Below, piece after piece: positions 8,401 through 16,533 of a DNA stretch of 64,000 bases. The notes below the pieces were generated by a model. The model made no database searches and was not told where the DNA came from. It saw nothing but the letters and a program-made list of their open reading frames with translations. This stretch comes from Aminivibrio pyruvatiphilus (GTDB taxonomy: Bacteria; Synergistota; Synergistia; Synergistales; Aminobacteriaceae). The stretch spans positions 62,001 through 126,000 of the forward strand of contig NZ_SORI01000001.1 in NCBI RefSeq assembly GCF_004366815.1, written 5' to 3'. Position 1 is the stretch's first letter, and every line of letters begins with the position of its first letter. The position numbers were made by a program, and so were the translations under genes.

Positions 8401-11400
8401 CCGTGATCGTATGCCTGGCGATCCCGTCGGCCGGGGTGGGGGCACTGTTTTTCGCGGCTGGCCCCGTACTCGCTCTCTGGTGCGTGTCGCCCGCGGTCGC
8501 ATGGTGGACAAGCCGGCCTCTGACTCGACGCCGAATGCTTCCGACGGAGGAGCAGCGGGTGTTTTTGCGCAGAATCGCCAGGAAGACATGGTCATTTTTC
8601 GAGACGTTCATCGGCCGGGAAGACAACTGGCTGCCTCCCGACAACTATCAGGAGCATCCTGTTGAGGTAATCGCACACCGCACGTCGCCCACCAATATGG
8701 GGGTCGCCCTGCTGGCGAATATGTCGGCCTTTGATTTCGGCTATATATCTGCGGGGCGGTTTCTCGAACTGACGGGGCGGACTCTGCGTACCATGGAGGG
8801 GCTGGAACGGTATCGAGGGCACTTTTACAACTGGTACGATACACGCACTCTGAAGCCGCTGACGCCTCTGTATGTTTCGACGGTGGACAGCGGAAACCTC
8901 GCAGGGTACCTGTTGACGCTCCAGAGGGGAGTGCTGGCGCTTGCAGATCACAGCATCTTCGACCCCCGTTTCTTCGAGGGGCTGAACGATACCCTCGGAA
9001 TCATAGCCGGGGCCCAGGCGCTCTTTTCGGGAAGCACCCAGCCTTCATGGCTCTCCCGTCTTCGCATGGACATGGAATCCGCTCTCTCCTCTGGGGCTGC
9101 GGCGCCCGAGGCTCTGCGGCTCGCACTGGAACGGCTGGAAGAATCAGCCTCAGCAGCCGCCGCTGCCGAGTCGAACGATAGGGATGCCGGGAATAATCTG
9201 AAGGGGTGGCTCCAAACCTTTGCAAGGCAATGCAGGGATGGGATTGACGAACTGACGTTTCTCGTTCCCTGGGCGGTGAATTCTTCCTCAGGGTATATCT
9301 TCGAAAACCTTCCCGATCCCGGTTCTTTTCCGACACTGCGTGAACTGGCCTTGCTGGAAAAAAAGATTCTTCCTTCGATCGAACTGCGTCGTGCCGCCTG
9401 CCCGCCTGAGGAGCGGGACGGACTCGATACGCTCGCCGGTCTTCTCGCTGAGTCGGGAAAACGCGCCCGCAAGAGGATTGAGGACACCGAAGAAATCGCG
9501 AATCTGTGCGACGAGCTTGCCCGGATGGAATACGGTTTCCTGTACGATGAAACACGCCATTTGCTGGCTATCGGCTACAATGTCGACGAGCGTCGTCCGG
9601 ACGCAGGCTACTATGACCTTCTTGCTTCCGAGGCGCGGTTCGCCACGTTCGTGGCCATTTCCCAGGGGAGACTGCCGCAGGAGAGCTGGTTCGCCCTGGG
9701 GCGACGGCTTACCGCCGCCGGAGGAATTCCGATGCTTCTCTCCTGGAGCGGGTCCATGTTCGAATACCTGATGCCGCTTCTGGTGATGCCGACCTATGAG
9801 CACACGCTGCTCGACGAGACGTACAATGCGGTTGTGGCCATGCAGATCAAGTACGGGGAGATGCGCACCGTCCCCTGGGGTATTTCGGAATCTGGGTACA
9901 ATGCATTCGATGTTCACCTCAACTATCAGTACAGAGCGTTCGGTGTGCCGGGACTGGGAATACAGCGGGGGCTTGCCGAGGATCTGGTGATCGCGCCCTA
10001 TGCTTCGATGCTGGCGCTCATGGTGGCCCCGGAAGAGGCGTGTTCGAATCTTGAGCGTCTCTCCGCGGAAGGCTTTGAAAGCTGGTTCGGCTTCTACGAA
10101 GCGATCGACTACACTCCGTCGCGCTTACATCGCAACCAGCCGCACGCGACGGTTCGTTCCTTCATGACCCATCATCAGGGAATGGGGCTGCTCTCCCTGG
10201 CGAATCTGCTTCTTGACCGTTCAATACAGCGGCGATTCGAGTCCAGCCCGCTGTTTCAGGCGACGCTCCTGCTGCTCCAGGAACAGATTCCAAAAGCGAC
10301 AGCGTTCTTTGTCGACGCCATTGAACACTTCGAGTCGCGGACTGTTTCGGGGGTTCCCGAGACGTCCATACGCATTTTCCGTACTCCGGATACGCCGAAC
10401 CCGGAAGTGCAGTTGCTGTCGAACGGAAGGTACCATGTGGCGGTAACGGCTTCAGGCGGCGGCTACAGCCGCTGGAAAGAGCTTGCGGTGACCCGCTGGC
10501 GGGAGGATCCAACCCGCGACAACTGGGGCGCTTTCTGTTACATTCGCGACACGGCAAGCGGCGACTTCTGGTCGAATACCTATCAGCCGACACTGAAAAG
10601 CCCCGAGCAGTACGAGGCCATCTTCTCGGAGGGGCGGGCGGAGTTCCGTGTCCGCGATCACGAATACGACATCTATACTGAGATCGCCGTCTCGACCGAG
10701 GATGATATCGAGCTGCGCCGCATCCGCATCACCAACCGCGCGAGGACGCGCCGTGAGGTCGAGGTAACCAGCTATGCGGAGGTCGTTCTGGCTCCGCCTG
10801 CCGCAGACGCTCTTCATCCCGCGTTCAGCAATCTTTTCGTACAGACCGAAATACTCCGCAGAGAACGGGCGATTCTCTGCACCCGCCGTCCGCGGGTCGA
10901 CGGAGAGGATCCTCCCTGGATGCTTCATATGATGACGGTGCGCGGGGCATCGGTGGGAGAAGCCTCCTACGAGACCGACCGGATGAAGTTCATCGGGTAC
11001 GGAAACAGCGTCGAAAATCCGCAGGCGCTGGAACGGAGCGGCGGCGCCGGTCCAGCGCCGCTCTCGGACAGCGAGGGCTCGGTGCTGGATCCCATAGTCT
11101 CCATCCGCTGCCGGATAACGCTGGCCCCCGAGGAATCGGTCACGGTGAATATCGTCTCGGGCATCGGCGAAACCCGAAAACAAGCGATGGATATGATAGG
11201 AAAATATCAGGACAGGCGTCTCGCAGACCGTGTCTTTGATCTTGCATGGACTCACGGACAGGTTCTCCTGCGGCAGATAAATGTGTCGGAGGCCGATGCT
11301 CAGCTCTATTCACGGATTGCCGGTTCGATTCTCTACGCCAATGCTGCGCTTCGGGCCGAACAGAATCTCCTCGTTAAAAACCGCCGTGGGCAATCGGGGC

Positions 11401-14324
11401 TCTGGGGGTACGCGATCTCCGGAGATCTCCCGATTGTGCTTCTGCGAATAACCGATCCGGCCAATATCGACCTGGTGCGTCAGCTTGTGCAGGCACATGC
11501 CTACTGGCGCCTCAAGGGGCTGGCTGTCGACCTCGTGATCTGGAACGAGGACCGGGCAGGCTACCGGCAGCTTCTTCACGACAGCATCGTGGGAATTGTC
11601 TCCTCGGTTGTCGAAGCACGTTTTACCGATCGGCCGGGCGGTATCTTCGTACGGATTGCTGAACAGATCGCGGAAGAGGACCGCATCCTTTTCCAGACGG
11701 TTGCACGGGTCATCGTCTCCGACACCCGGGGAACTCTGGAGGAGCAGACCGGCGGCCGCACCTCCGGGAATGTTTCGGTTCCTCTCTTTGTGCCCGTTCA
11801 CCCCCCTCTTCCCGAACAGCTTCCGTCGGCCCCGTCGCCGCGCAACGATCTCATGTTCTGCAACGGACTCGGCGGGTTCACTCCCGACGGGCGCGAGTAT
11901 GTCATCACGACCGCCCGCGGACTGCGGACACCGGCGCCGTGGGTGAACGTCCTGGCCAATCCGGATTTCGGAAGCGTTGTCACCGAGAACGGTTCGGCCT
12001 ATACGTGGAGCGAGAATGCCCACGAATTCCGCATTACTCCGTGGGGGAACGATCCTGTGAGCGCTTCGGGCGGCGAGGCGTTCTATCTTCGCGACGAGGA
12101 GCGCGGACACTACTGGTCGCCCGCTCCGTTCCCGTGCCGGGGAGCGACTCCGTACGTCGCCAGGCACGGGTTCGGCTACACCGTCTTCGAGCACACAGAG
12201 CGCGATATCCGTTCCGAATTGTGGATGTATGTGGCCCTGGACGCTCCGGTGAAATTCTTTGTGCTCAGGGTGCACAATCTCTCGGAACGTTCCCGCCGTC
12301 TTTCCGCCACAGGGTTTATCGAGTGGGTGCTCGGCGACCTGCGCCCGAAATCGAGTATGCACGTAATAACGGAGGTCGAGCCGAACAGCGGTGCGCTCTT
12401 CGCGCGCAATCCGTACAACACTGAGTTTCCCGGCCGAACTGCTTTCTTCGACGTGGACGAGCCGATGCGCAGCGTCTGCGGAAACCGGACGGAGTTCCTG
12501 GGACGGAACGGGACGGCGGGCGCACCCGCCGCAATGAAGCGCGCCGGTCTCTCAGGCAGAACCGGGGCGGCTCTTGACCCCTGCGCCGCGATTCAGGTCC
12601 GGTTCGATCTGGCCGCCGGGCAGGAGCACGAAATAGTCTTTCGGCTTGGCGCGTGCAAAGATGCGGACGAGGCGGCCAGACTCGTCGCCCTCTTCAAGGG
12701 ACCATCCGCTGCCCGCGAGGCTCTTGACGCCGTCTGGCAGCACTGGACGCACACCCTTGGCGCGATTAATGCGGAAACGCCCGACCGTTCTCTGGACGTT
12801 CTGGTCAATGGCTGGCTTCTGTACCAGACTCTGGCGTGCCGCATGTGGGCGCGAAGCGCGACATACCAGTCGGGAGGGGCGTTTGGCTTTCGTGATCAAC
12901 TGCAGGATTCCATGGCGCTTGTTCACGCGAAACCCGGTCTTGTTCGGGATCATCTGCTCCTGTGCGCATCCCGCCAGTTTCCCGAAGGGGATGTGCAGCA
13001 CTGGTGGCATCCGCCGACGGGGCGGGGGGTGCGGACGCGCTGTTCCGACGACTACCTCTGGCTGCCTCTCGCGGCGTCCCGCTACGTCGTCGTGACCGGG
13101 GATTTCGGAGTCCTGGACGAAGCCGTTCGGTTTCTTCAGGGCCGTCCCCTCAACAAGGAGGAGGAGTCCTATTACGACCTGCCGGGTTATTCTGAAGAGA
13201 CTGCGAGCCTGTACCGGCACTGTGTTCTGGCCATAGAGAAAGGACTTTCGTTCGGCGAGCGGGGACTGCCGCTCATGGGCTCCGGCGACTGGAACGACGG
13301 TATGGACAAGGTCGGGCTTCAGGGGATGGGGGAGAGCGTGTGGCTGGGTTTTTTCCTCTACGAAGTGCTTTCGCGTTTCGCAGGAGTCGCCCGCGCTTAT
13401 GGCGATGCATTGTTCGCCGAACGGTGCGAACAGGAGGCTTTTGTGCTGTGTCTCAATATTGAGAAAAGCGGATGGGACGGAGAATGGTATCGGCGTGCCT
13501 ACTTCGACGACGGCTCTCCTCTCGGTTCGGCGGAGAACAGCGAGTGCCGTATTGACTCAATCTCCCAGAGCTGGTCGGTTTTGTCCGGCGCAGGGGACCA
13601 TGACCGCACCGTTCAGGCGATGGAGTCGGTGGATACGCATCTGGTCAGCAGGGAAGACCGTCTTGTCAAACTGCTTGACCCGCCCTTCGATAGGTCAGAG
13701 CCGAATCCCGGGTATATCAGGGGGTACGTCCCCGGCGTACGGGAGAACGGCGGTCAGTACACCCATGCCGCCGTCTGGGCCTCCATGGCTTTTGCCCGGC
13801 TGGGGGATGCGCCCCGCGCGTGGGAAGTTTTTTCGATGATCAATCCGGTGAACCACGGGCGGACCCCTGAAGAGGTCGATATCTACAAAGTGGAACCGTA
13901 TGTCGTCGCGGCTGATGTGTACGTAGCTCCGCAGCATTTGGGCCGCGGCGGATGGACATGGTACACGGGATCGGCGGCATGGATGTACCGCCTGATCGTC
14001 GAGTCGCTTCTCGGACTCGTGGTCGAAGCGAATACGCTGCGTTTCATTCCGTGTCTTCCTCCCGAGTGGGAGGGGTGCACGATACACTACCGGTACATGG
14101 ATACGGTCTATAACATCAGGATGCTGCAAAACGCCGGCGCGCCACAGGGGACCGCTTCTTCTCCCTTAGGGACACCCCCCCCTGAAACCATGGGGATGAC
14201 GGTCGATGGCGCCGAACAGAGCGGCGGTATCGTGCCGCTCGTGAACGACCTGCGCGAACATGAGGTGGAAGTACGGTTTTCGGTTGCGCGCGGTTCGAAT
14301 GCCGCCGGGAGGGAGATTCAATAG
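5463..14324 (+). CDS. ndvB: Cyclic beta-1,2-glucan synthase-like protein (GT84 - glycoamylase-like - GH94)
   Basis: A single 2,953-residue protein, matching the usual 2,800-2,900 residues of NdvB/ChvB/Cgs. Visible parts in order: N-terminal region; membrane helices near 437-492; the glycosyltransferase 84 core with the TLDTDTQLPRDSA metal site (about 655-667) and RRHRWIRGDWQ (about 801-812, a Q/R-x-x-R-W-like acceptor motif); more helices near 850-885 and 970-1020; a glycoamylase-like domain (about 1070-1560, with SPTNMGVALLAN and FMTHHQGMGLLSL); beta-sandwich and GH94 phosphorylase-like domains (about 1650-2900) with GDWNDGMD near 2608-2615 carrying the catalytic Asp of GH94. The family initiates, elongates and cyclises beta-1,2-glucan for export to the periplasm. 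The gene stands alone with its own promoter. Codon use is richer in CGC/CGT and TCG than nearby genes, hinting at transfer. Whether the product is cyclic here is unproven. Confidence 0.9.
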   Translation: MDSKSLWKKILSFMSLRRLRSTYMSGAEDSAVYNSRGKQFFGRAQEVSFGTELFSADQMEQHGKILARRHRVQSGHPRDSLLPLLDGNEKLLREAYGQMEDDAEAGRRIVPAGEWLLDNFHLIEEQIRTARRHLPKGYSRELPYLTGDSAEEFPRVYDIARETISHCDGRVDPENLVRFVKSYLSVTTLKLGELWAIPIMLRLALIENLRQVADRLIAARAYRNLAEFWADRMIHVASEDPKNLILPIADMARSNPPMDASFVAELTRRLQGQGTALTLPLTWMEQQLSENGLTIEQCVRSENQRQTVDQASIRNSIGSLRFLGAMDWRKFVETMSIVEQTLEEDPAGIYRRMDFTTRDRYRHVVARIAKNSPCSEIDVARKAIQLAREGAAERGDGDRTAHVGFYLIDEGTARLERESGGRFSLAFGAAGLCRRCPLALYLVSILLLTAVLSGGLVAKTLLDGTATGAAILLGLLSFLCAGHLSIALANWLATLMASPRLLPRMDLSGGIPAELLTLAVTPTMFSSVSGVEELVAAMEVRFLANRDDHLLFGLLTDFPDAAEKTLPEDAFLLKTARERIEALNEKYRRAERDIFFLFHRPRRWNPQEGVWMGYERKRGKLAALNAFLRGGGEDAFALVVGEISGLSGVKYVITLDTDTQLPRDSARQFVGVMAHPLNRARYDEERRRVTAGYGILQPRVAVSIIGTNRSRYARLWTSELGIDPYTRAVSDVYQDLFGEGSFIGKGIYDIDAFELALRGRFPENRILSHDLLEGCYARAGLLSDVQLYEEYPSRYQADVSRRHRWIRGDWQIAQWCLPRVPEADGRLRKNPLSMLSRWKIFDNLRRSLMAPALMLLLAAGWFLSPSPLFWTLAAAGVILIPSFISSALNLFSKPNDVAPRQHFAAALDSAARGLARDAFTFICLPYEAFFSMDAIMLTLVRMAVTKKTMLEWNPSGGPERAGHADLREAYRTMWSAPVTAVIVCLAIPSAGVGALFFAAGPVLALWCVSPAVAWWTSRPLTRRRMLPTEEQRVFLRRIARKTWSFFETFIGREDNWLPPDNYQEHPVEVIAHRTSPTNMGVALLANMSAFDFGYISAGRFLELTGRTLRTMEGLERYRGHFYNWYDTRTLKPLTPLYVSTVDSGNLAGYLLTLQRGVLALADHSIFDPRFFEGLNDTLGIIAGAQALFSGSTQPSWLSRLRMDMESALSSGAAAPEALRLALERLEESASAAAAAESNDRDAGNNLKGWLQTFARQCRDGIDELTFLVPWAVNSSSGYIFENLPDPGSFPTLRELALLEKKILPSIELRRAACPPEERDGLDTLAGLLAESGKRARKRIEDTEEIANLCDELARMEYGFLYDETRHLLAIGYNVDERRPDAGYYDLLASEARFATFVAISQGRLPQESWFALGRRLTAAGGIPMLLSWSGSMFEYLMPLLVMPTYEHTLLDETYNAVVAMQIKYGEMRTVPWGISESGYNAFDVHLNYQYRAFGVPGLGIQRGLAEDLVIAPYASMLALMVAPEEACSNLERLSAEGFESWFGFYEAIDYTPSRLHRNQPHATVRSFMTHHQGMGLLSLANLLLDRSIQRRFESSPLFQATLLLLQEQIPKATAFFVDAIEHFESRTVSGVPETSIRIFRTPDTPNPEVQLLSNGRYHVAVTASGGGYSRWKELAVTRWREDPTRDNWGAFCYIRDTASGDFWSNTYQPTLKSPEQYEAIFSEGRAEFRVRDHEYDIYTEIAVSTEDDIELRRIRITNRARTRREVEVTSYAEVVLAPPAADALHPAFSNLFVQTEILRRERAILCTRRPRVDGEDPPWMLHMMTVRGASVGEASYETDRMKFIGYGNSVENPQALERSGGAGPAPLSDSEGSVLDPIVSIRCRITLAPEESVTVNIVSGIGETRKQAMDMIGKYQDRRLADRVFDLAWTHGQVLLRQINVSEADAQLYSRIAGSILYANAALRAEQNLLVKNRRGQSGLWGYAISGDLPIVLLRITDPANIDLVRQLVQAHAYWRLKGLAVDLVIWNEDRAGYRQLLHDSIVGIVSSVVEARFTDRPGGIFVRIAEQIAEEDRILFQTVARVIVSDTRGTLEEQTGGRTSGNVSVPLFVPVHPPLPEQLPSAPSPRNDLMFCNGLGGFTPDGREYVITTARGLRTPAPWVNVLANPDFGSVVTENGSAYTWSENAHEFRITPWGNDPVSASGGEAFYLRDEERGHYWSPAPFPCRGATPYVARHGFGYTVFEHTERDIRSELWMYVALDAPVKFFVLRVHNLSERSRRLSATGFIEWVLGDLRPKSSMHVITEVEPNSGALFARNPYNTEFPGRTAFFDVDEPMRSVCGNRTEFLGRNGTAGAPAAMKRAGLSGRTGAALDPCAAIQVRFDLAAGQEHEIVFRLGACKDADEAARLVALFKGPSAAREALDAVWQHWTHTLGAINAETPDRSLDVLVNGWLLYQTLACRMWARSATYQSGGAFGFRDQLQDSMALVHAKPGLVRDHLLLCASRQFPEGDVQHWWHPPTGRGVRTRCSDDYLWLPLAASRYVVVTGDFGVLDEAVRFLQGRPLNKEEESYYDLPGYSEETASLYRHCVLAIEKGLSFGERGLPLMGSGDWNDGMDKVGLQGMGESVWLGFFLYEVLSRFAGVARAYGDALFAERCEQEAFVLCLNIEKSGWDGEWYRRAYFDDGSPLGSAENSECRIDSISQSWSVLSGAGDHDRTVQAMESVDTHLVSREDRLVKLLDPPFDRSEPNPGYIRGYVPGVRENGGQYTHAAVWASMAFARLGDAPRAWEVFSMINPVNHGRTPEEVDIYKVEPYVVAADVYVAPQHLGRGGWTWYTGSAAWMYRLIVESLLGLVVEANTLRFIPCLPPEWEGCTIHYRYMDTVYNIRMLQNAGAPQGTASSPLGTPPPETMGMTVDGAEQSGGIVPLVNDLREHEVEVRFSVARGSNAAGREIQ

Positions 14325-14398
14325 AGAGACCGCTCCGCAACTGCGCTTTCTCCGGCAGACTCCTGATTTTTGCCGGTGCGCATGGTGGGCGAATCCAT

Positions 14399-15142
14399 TC
14401 ACTCGGCAGGAGGCTCTTTTTCCGGAAGGTATTTCCAGTACTTTTTCGGCATGAACTGCCGCTGCAATTCCGCATTTTTCCTGGTCTGCACCGCCGTGGA
14501 GGAGAAATATCGCTTCCAGAGGTCCCTGATCTCCCGTTCCCTTCCGGAGAGAGGCAGGGGCCCGCCGGTCCGGAAAGCCGATACACGCCAGATTCCATTT
14601 TCATACACCGCCGCCCTGTTTCTGCCCGTGTCGTGGATGATCCACCGCTCACCTCCGAGCCTCCGGGCGAAATGGCCGGCCACAAGGGGAAGGATGTCTC
14701 CTTCCGGTTCAAAGGGAGCGTAGAGCACCCCGCCCAGTTCCGAAAACCGGAGAAGGCCGAGAAATCTGTGCCGCTCCCTCGACACGGCCCGCCCCGCCTC
14801 GTGTACGGTTCTCACCCTATCGTCCGCCAGGAGTCCCGCCGCCCGGGGTCCCATGGTCCATGCAAGGGCGAAATAGCGGTAGACAGCCATTTCCCTCTCA
14901 GGCATGGCGCTGAGAAAGGCGTAGTATCCGGCGGCGAGGATCCTTCGAGAAAATCTGGCGGCGAGGGCGGTGCGCACGGAAGCCGCCAGCCGTTCATCGG
15001 TGGCCGTGTGTACGGTTTCGAAGAGGAGGGGCTGGGTCTCGCCTGCCCTGAGGATTCCCTCGGGCCGTTCTTTTTTGAGTGCCGATTCATGGATCAGGCA
15101 GAGAAATCCGTTGAAGGTTCCGTCGAAGGTCCAGACGGCCAT
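14399..15142 (-). CDS. DUF4130-type putative DNA metabolism protein (TIGR03915-like)
   Basis: 247 residues. It resembles the TIGR03915/DUF4130 family: an early FDGTFNGFLCLIHESAL segment, FRFSELGGVLYAPFEPEGDILPLVAGHFARR in the middle, WIIHDTGRNRAAVYENG, and a C-terminal FFSSTAVQTRKNAELQRQFMPKKYWKYLPE tail. The family is nearly always encoded next to a radical SAM/helix-hairpin-helix protein and has been proposed to act in DNA repair or modification, with a uracil-DNA-glycosylase-like flavour; the reaction is unknown. Here the partner is immediately upstream, two bases away, on the same strand. Family recognition is from sequence pattern only. Confidence 0.8.
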   Translation of the reverse strand: MAVWTFDGTFNGFLCLIHESALKKERPEGILRAGETQPLLFETVHTATDERLAASVRTALAARFSRRILAAGYYAFLSAMPEREMAVYRYFALAWTMGPRAAGLLADDRVRTVHEAGRAVSRERHRFLGLLRFSELGGVLYAPFEPEGDILPLVAGHFARRLGGERWIIHDTGRNRAAVYENGIWRVSAFRTGGPLPLSGREREIRDLWKRYFSSTAVQTRKNAELQRQFMPKKYWKYLPEKEPPAE

Positions 15143-15144
15143 GA

Positions 15145-16380
15145 TCAGAACTCCAGGCGGAGCTGGCGGAGATTGTCCTTCCCCGGGGGAGGGGAGGCGA
15201 GCAGCCTCCTGAGGTCCCCGCCGGCGGGAAAAGCGGGAAATGCCGCACTTTTGCAGGAGATGAAGAACCGGGCCCTTTTCATCACCACGCCCAGTTTTGT
15301 CAGGTCGTCGCCGTCGAGGAGGTGCCCCCTCCTGGCGGAAAGAATTCTCCTTGCGGACCTGACGCCGATTCCGGGAACGCGGAGGATTTCCTCGCAGGAC
15401 GCCCTGTTCACGTCCACCGGAAAGAAGTCCGGGTGGGCCAGGGCCCAGCCCGTCTTGGGGTCCAGGGCTTCGTCGAGGTTGGGCTGCTGGGGGCTCAGGA
15501 CTTCTTCGGCCTTGAAGCCGTAGAACCGGAGGAGCCAGTCCGCCTGGTAGAGGCGGTGTTCCCTGAGCATGGGCGGCTTCGTGGCGGGGGCGGGAAGGAG
15601 AGGGTTTTCCGCCACCGGGATGTAGGCGGAATAGTAGACCCGTTTGAGCCCGAAGCTCCGGTAGAGTCCTTCGGACAGGCGCAGGATGGTGAAGTCGTTC
15701 TCAGGGGAGGCGCCCACCATGAGCTGGGTGCTCTGCCCGGCGGGAACGAAGGCCGGCCCTGACCGGCCGGATTTCCGCCATTTCCTCCGCTCTTCGATGG
15801 TACCGCCGATGAAGGCCATGGGCCGGAGGATGGAGTCCCGGCTCTTCTGGGGGGCCAGGGCCCGAAGGCTTGTCTCGGAGGGCAGCTCGATGTTCACGCT
15901 CATCCTGTCGGCGAGGAGCCCGAGGGTGCCGAGAAGGGAGGGGGAGGCGCCTGGGATGGCCTTGGCGTGGATATACCCTCCGAAACGGTGCTCCTCCCGG
16001 AGGATTTTCGCCGTCCGGACGAGCTGCACCATGGTGTCGTCCGGGGAGCCGACGACGGCCGAACTGAGGAAGAGTCCCTCGATGTAGTTCCGGCGGTACA
16101 TCTGGATGGTCAGATCGGCGAGCTCCCGGGGAGTGAAGGTCGCCCGCGGGATGTCGGCGCTCCGCCGATTCACGCAGTAGGCGCAGTCGAAAACGCAGTC
16201 GTTGGAGAAAAGGACCTTGAGCAGGGAGATGCACCGGCCGTCGTCGGACCAGCTGTGGCAGATGCCGCCGAGGGAGGTGCTGCCCACGGCGCCCCGTCGT
16301 CCGGCGCTTCCGCTGGACGAGCAGGATACGTCGTATTTCGCTCCTTCCGCGAGGACCGCGAGCTTTCCCAGGGTCTCCAT
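15145..16380 (-). CDS. Radical SAM protein with C-terminal helix-hairpin-helix (putative DNA modification/repair, TIGR03916-like)
   Basis: 411 residues. The radical SAM cluster motif is NDCVFDCAYCVNR (C-x3-C-x2-C, about residues 61-68), preceded by CHSWSDDGRCISLLK, and followed by SAVVGSP and HAKAIPGAS stretches. Near 320-350 DVNRASCEEILRVPGIGVRSARRIL is a helix-hairpin-helix DNA-binding motif. The family is annotated as a putative DNA modification or repair radical SAM protein and pairs with the DUF4130 gene just downstream. The start ATG at 16380 follows GGAGG. Divergent from the GGDEF gene; the intergenic region carries a perfect palindrome that may regulate it. Confidence 0.87.
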   Translation of the reverse strand: METLGKLAVLAEGAKYDVSCSSSGSAGRRGAVGSTSLGGICHSWSDDGRCISLLKVLFSNDCVFDCAYCVNRRSADIPRATFTPRELADLTIQMYRRNYIEGLFLSSAVVGSPDDTMVQLVRTAKILREEHRFGGYIHAKAIPGASPSLLGTLGLLADRMSVNIELPSETSLRALAPQKSRDSILRPMAFIGGTIEERRKWRKSGRSGPAFVPAGQSTQLMVGASPENDFTILRLSEGLYRSFGLKRVYYSAYIPVAENPLLPAPATKPPMLREHRLYQADWLLRFYGFKAEEVLSPQQPNLDEALDPKTGWALAHPDFFPVDVNRASCEEILRVPGIGVRSARRILSARRGHLLDGDDLTKLGVVMKRARFFISCKSAAFPAFPAGGDLRRLLASPPPGKDNLRQLRLEF

Positions 16381-16406
16381 GGCAACCTCCGCAGCATATA
16401 TGATAA

Positions 16407-16424
16407 CAAAATGTTAGCATTTTG
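16407..16424. promoter_or_regulatory. Perfect palindrome CAAAATG-TTAG-CATTTTG, candidate operator
   Basis: Seven-base arms with a four-base centre, 27-44 bases upstream of the radical SAM gene start in the divergent intergenic region. Placement suits an operator over the promoter of the putative DNA-repair pair. The binding protein is unknown. Confidence 0.5.
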
Positions 16425-16482
16425 CGGACGAAAAGAAAAGAGGGGGAGGAAAGGGGAAAAAAAGGAATGGAGATCCATTTTT

Positions 16483-16491
16483 TGGTATAAT
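16483..16491 (+). promoter_or_regulatory. Extended -10 promoter (TGGTATAAT) for the diguanylate cyclase gene
   Basis: A perfect TATAAT (16486-16491) preceded by TG and one base, typical of extended -10 promoters; the -35 region is poor. The TTG start codon lies about 43 bases downstream. Confidence 0.65.
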
Positions 16492-16533
16492 GTACTAAAT
16501 GCATCTATCCGAAAGAATCAGGAGAACAGGGCC

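Noticed and set aside
14260-14340. tRNA-like ggttcgaat string near the end of the glucan synthase gene
   Set aside because: No acceptor stem, anticodon arm or CCA partner; it is ordinary coding sequence.
14325-14398. Terminator for the glucan synthase gene
   Set aside because: Only a six-base ccggca/tgccgg pairing with a long loop and no T-run; too weak to call.
15967-16533. A longer N-terminus for the diguanylate cyclase
   Set aside because: The added sequence overlaps the divergent radical SAM gene and its promoter, has low-complexity shadow composition, and removes the normal N-terminal membrane anchor.
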